64,000 nucleotides of DNA, from NCBI GenBank assembly GCA_015057705.1, contig SVDU01000002.1, forward strand, positions 186,001-250,000. The letters run 5' to 3'. The stretch comes from Paenibacillaceae bacterium. GTDB taxonomy: Bacteria; Bacillota; Clostridia; Lachnospirales; Lachnospiraceae. A program made the translations under genes and the position numbers. Under the pieces are notes generated by a model. That model had not been told where the DNA came from. It searched no databases and worked only from the letters and a program-made list of their open reading frames with translations. Positions 63,652-64,000 of this stretch are shown here, piece by piece. Every line of letters begins with the position of its first letter. Positions within the stretch are counted from its first letter, which is position 1.

Positions 63652-64000
63652 TTAATTGACTGTACCCCGATCCTTCTGGTCAGTCAGAAACATGGCATCG
63701 CCAAAGCTGAAGAAACGGTATTTCTCCCGAACTGCTTCCTCATATGCATGAAGTACATGATCTCTCCCCGCAAGCGCAGATACCAGCATAATTAAGGTGG
63801 ATTCGGGCAAATGGAAATTAGTAATCAGGCAATCCAGTATCTTAAAACGATAACCCGGATAAATAAATATTTCAGTCCATCCGCTTCCTGCCTTTAATAT
63901 ACCGTCTTCTGTTGACGCAGATTCCACGGTTCTGCAGCTAGTCGTTCCTACGCAAACGATTCTTCCTCCATTTCGTTTGGCATCATTCACCTTTTTTGCT
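63652..64000 (-). CDS. queA: S-adenosylmethionine:tRNA ribosyltransferase-isomerase QueA (C-terminal part)
   Basis: The frame runs from the window edge to its stop. The visible part contains [81 protein letters not shown], diagnostic of QueA. QueA transfers ribose from SAM to make epoxyqueuosine in tRNA. The N-terminal two thirds is outside the window. Confidence 0.95.
   Translation of the reverse strand, partial: AKKVNDAKRNGGRIVCVGTTSCRTVESASTEDGILKAGSGWTEIFIYPGYRFKILDCLITNFHLPESTLIMLVSALAGRDHVLHAYEEAVREKYRFFSFGDAMFLTDQKDRGTVN

Overview
The window is chromosomal DNA from an anaerobic, endospore-forming Clostridia member, most likely a Lachnospiraceae relative (Lacrimispora or Clostridium cluster XIVa type). 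The evidence is the sporulation and germination genes spoIIP and gpr, the anaerobic enzymes HemW, CbiK, the two-subunit Fe-S serine dehydratase and an Fe-dependent alcohol dehydrogenase, the Rex redox regulator, the CIRCE/HrcA-controlled hrcA-grpE-dnaK-dnaJ operon, strong AGGAGG ribosome sites, and several TTG and GTG starts. The genus is inferred from gene content only.

Layout. 1-5.4 kb: the start of a secreted cell-wall-binding repeat protein, then dnaJ, dnaK, grpE and hrcA read leftwards from one CIRCE-bearing promoter. 5.5-7.1 kb: two secreted 3D-domain proteins, each with its own promoter. 7.1-13.6 kb: hemW, lepA, spoIIP and gpr, then rpsT in the opposite direction. The lepA-spoIIP gap hides a type I toxin-antitoxin pair: a 27-residue membrane peptide and a convergent antisense RNA.

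13.6-30.6 kb: a contractile, P2/PBSX-like tail cluster lies between rpsT and the holA side. It has lysis genes, fibres, baseplate, spike, hub, tape measure, chaperone, tube and sheath, with a divergent repressor/ImmA control region. It has no capsid, portal, terminase, integrase or replication gene, so it is best read as an R-type tailocin. The tape-measure gene is interrupted by a 316-nt element with group I intron features whose exact removal restores one 1138-residue protein. The tail assembly chaperone carries a canonical T_TTT_TTC -1 frameshift site leading into a 61-codon extension.

30.6-42 kb: a small DUF6774-type protein, holA, comEC (start codon problem), a GerMN lipoprotein, a sensor kinase without an adjacent regulator, a DegV protein, an ABC exporter and an unrecognised 415-residue protein. 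40.9-45.8 kb: the glycolytic set gap-pgk-tpiA-gpmI with internal terminators. 45.8-53.8 kb: a Na/phosphate cotransporter, a PHP phosphatase, sdaAB-sdaAA, a YcxB-like protein and a DctPQM TRAP transporter. 54-64 kb: argH, a YfhO-type membrane protein, GtrA, ApbE, CbiK, an iron alcohol dehydrogenase, a LysR regulator overlapping rex, and the C-terminal part of queA.

No tRNA, rRNA, CRISPR array or insertion-sequence transposase was seen.
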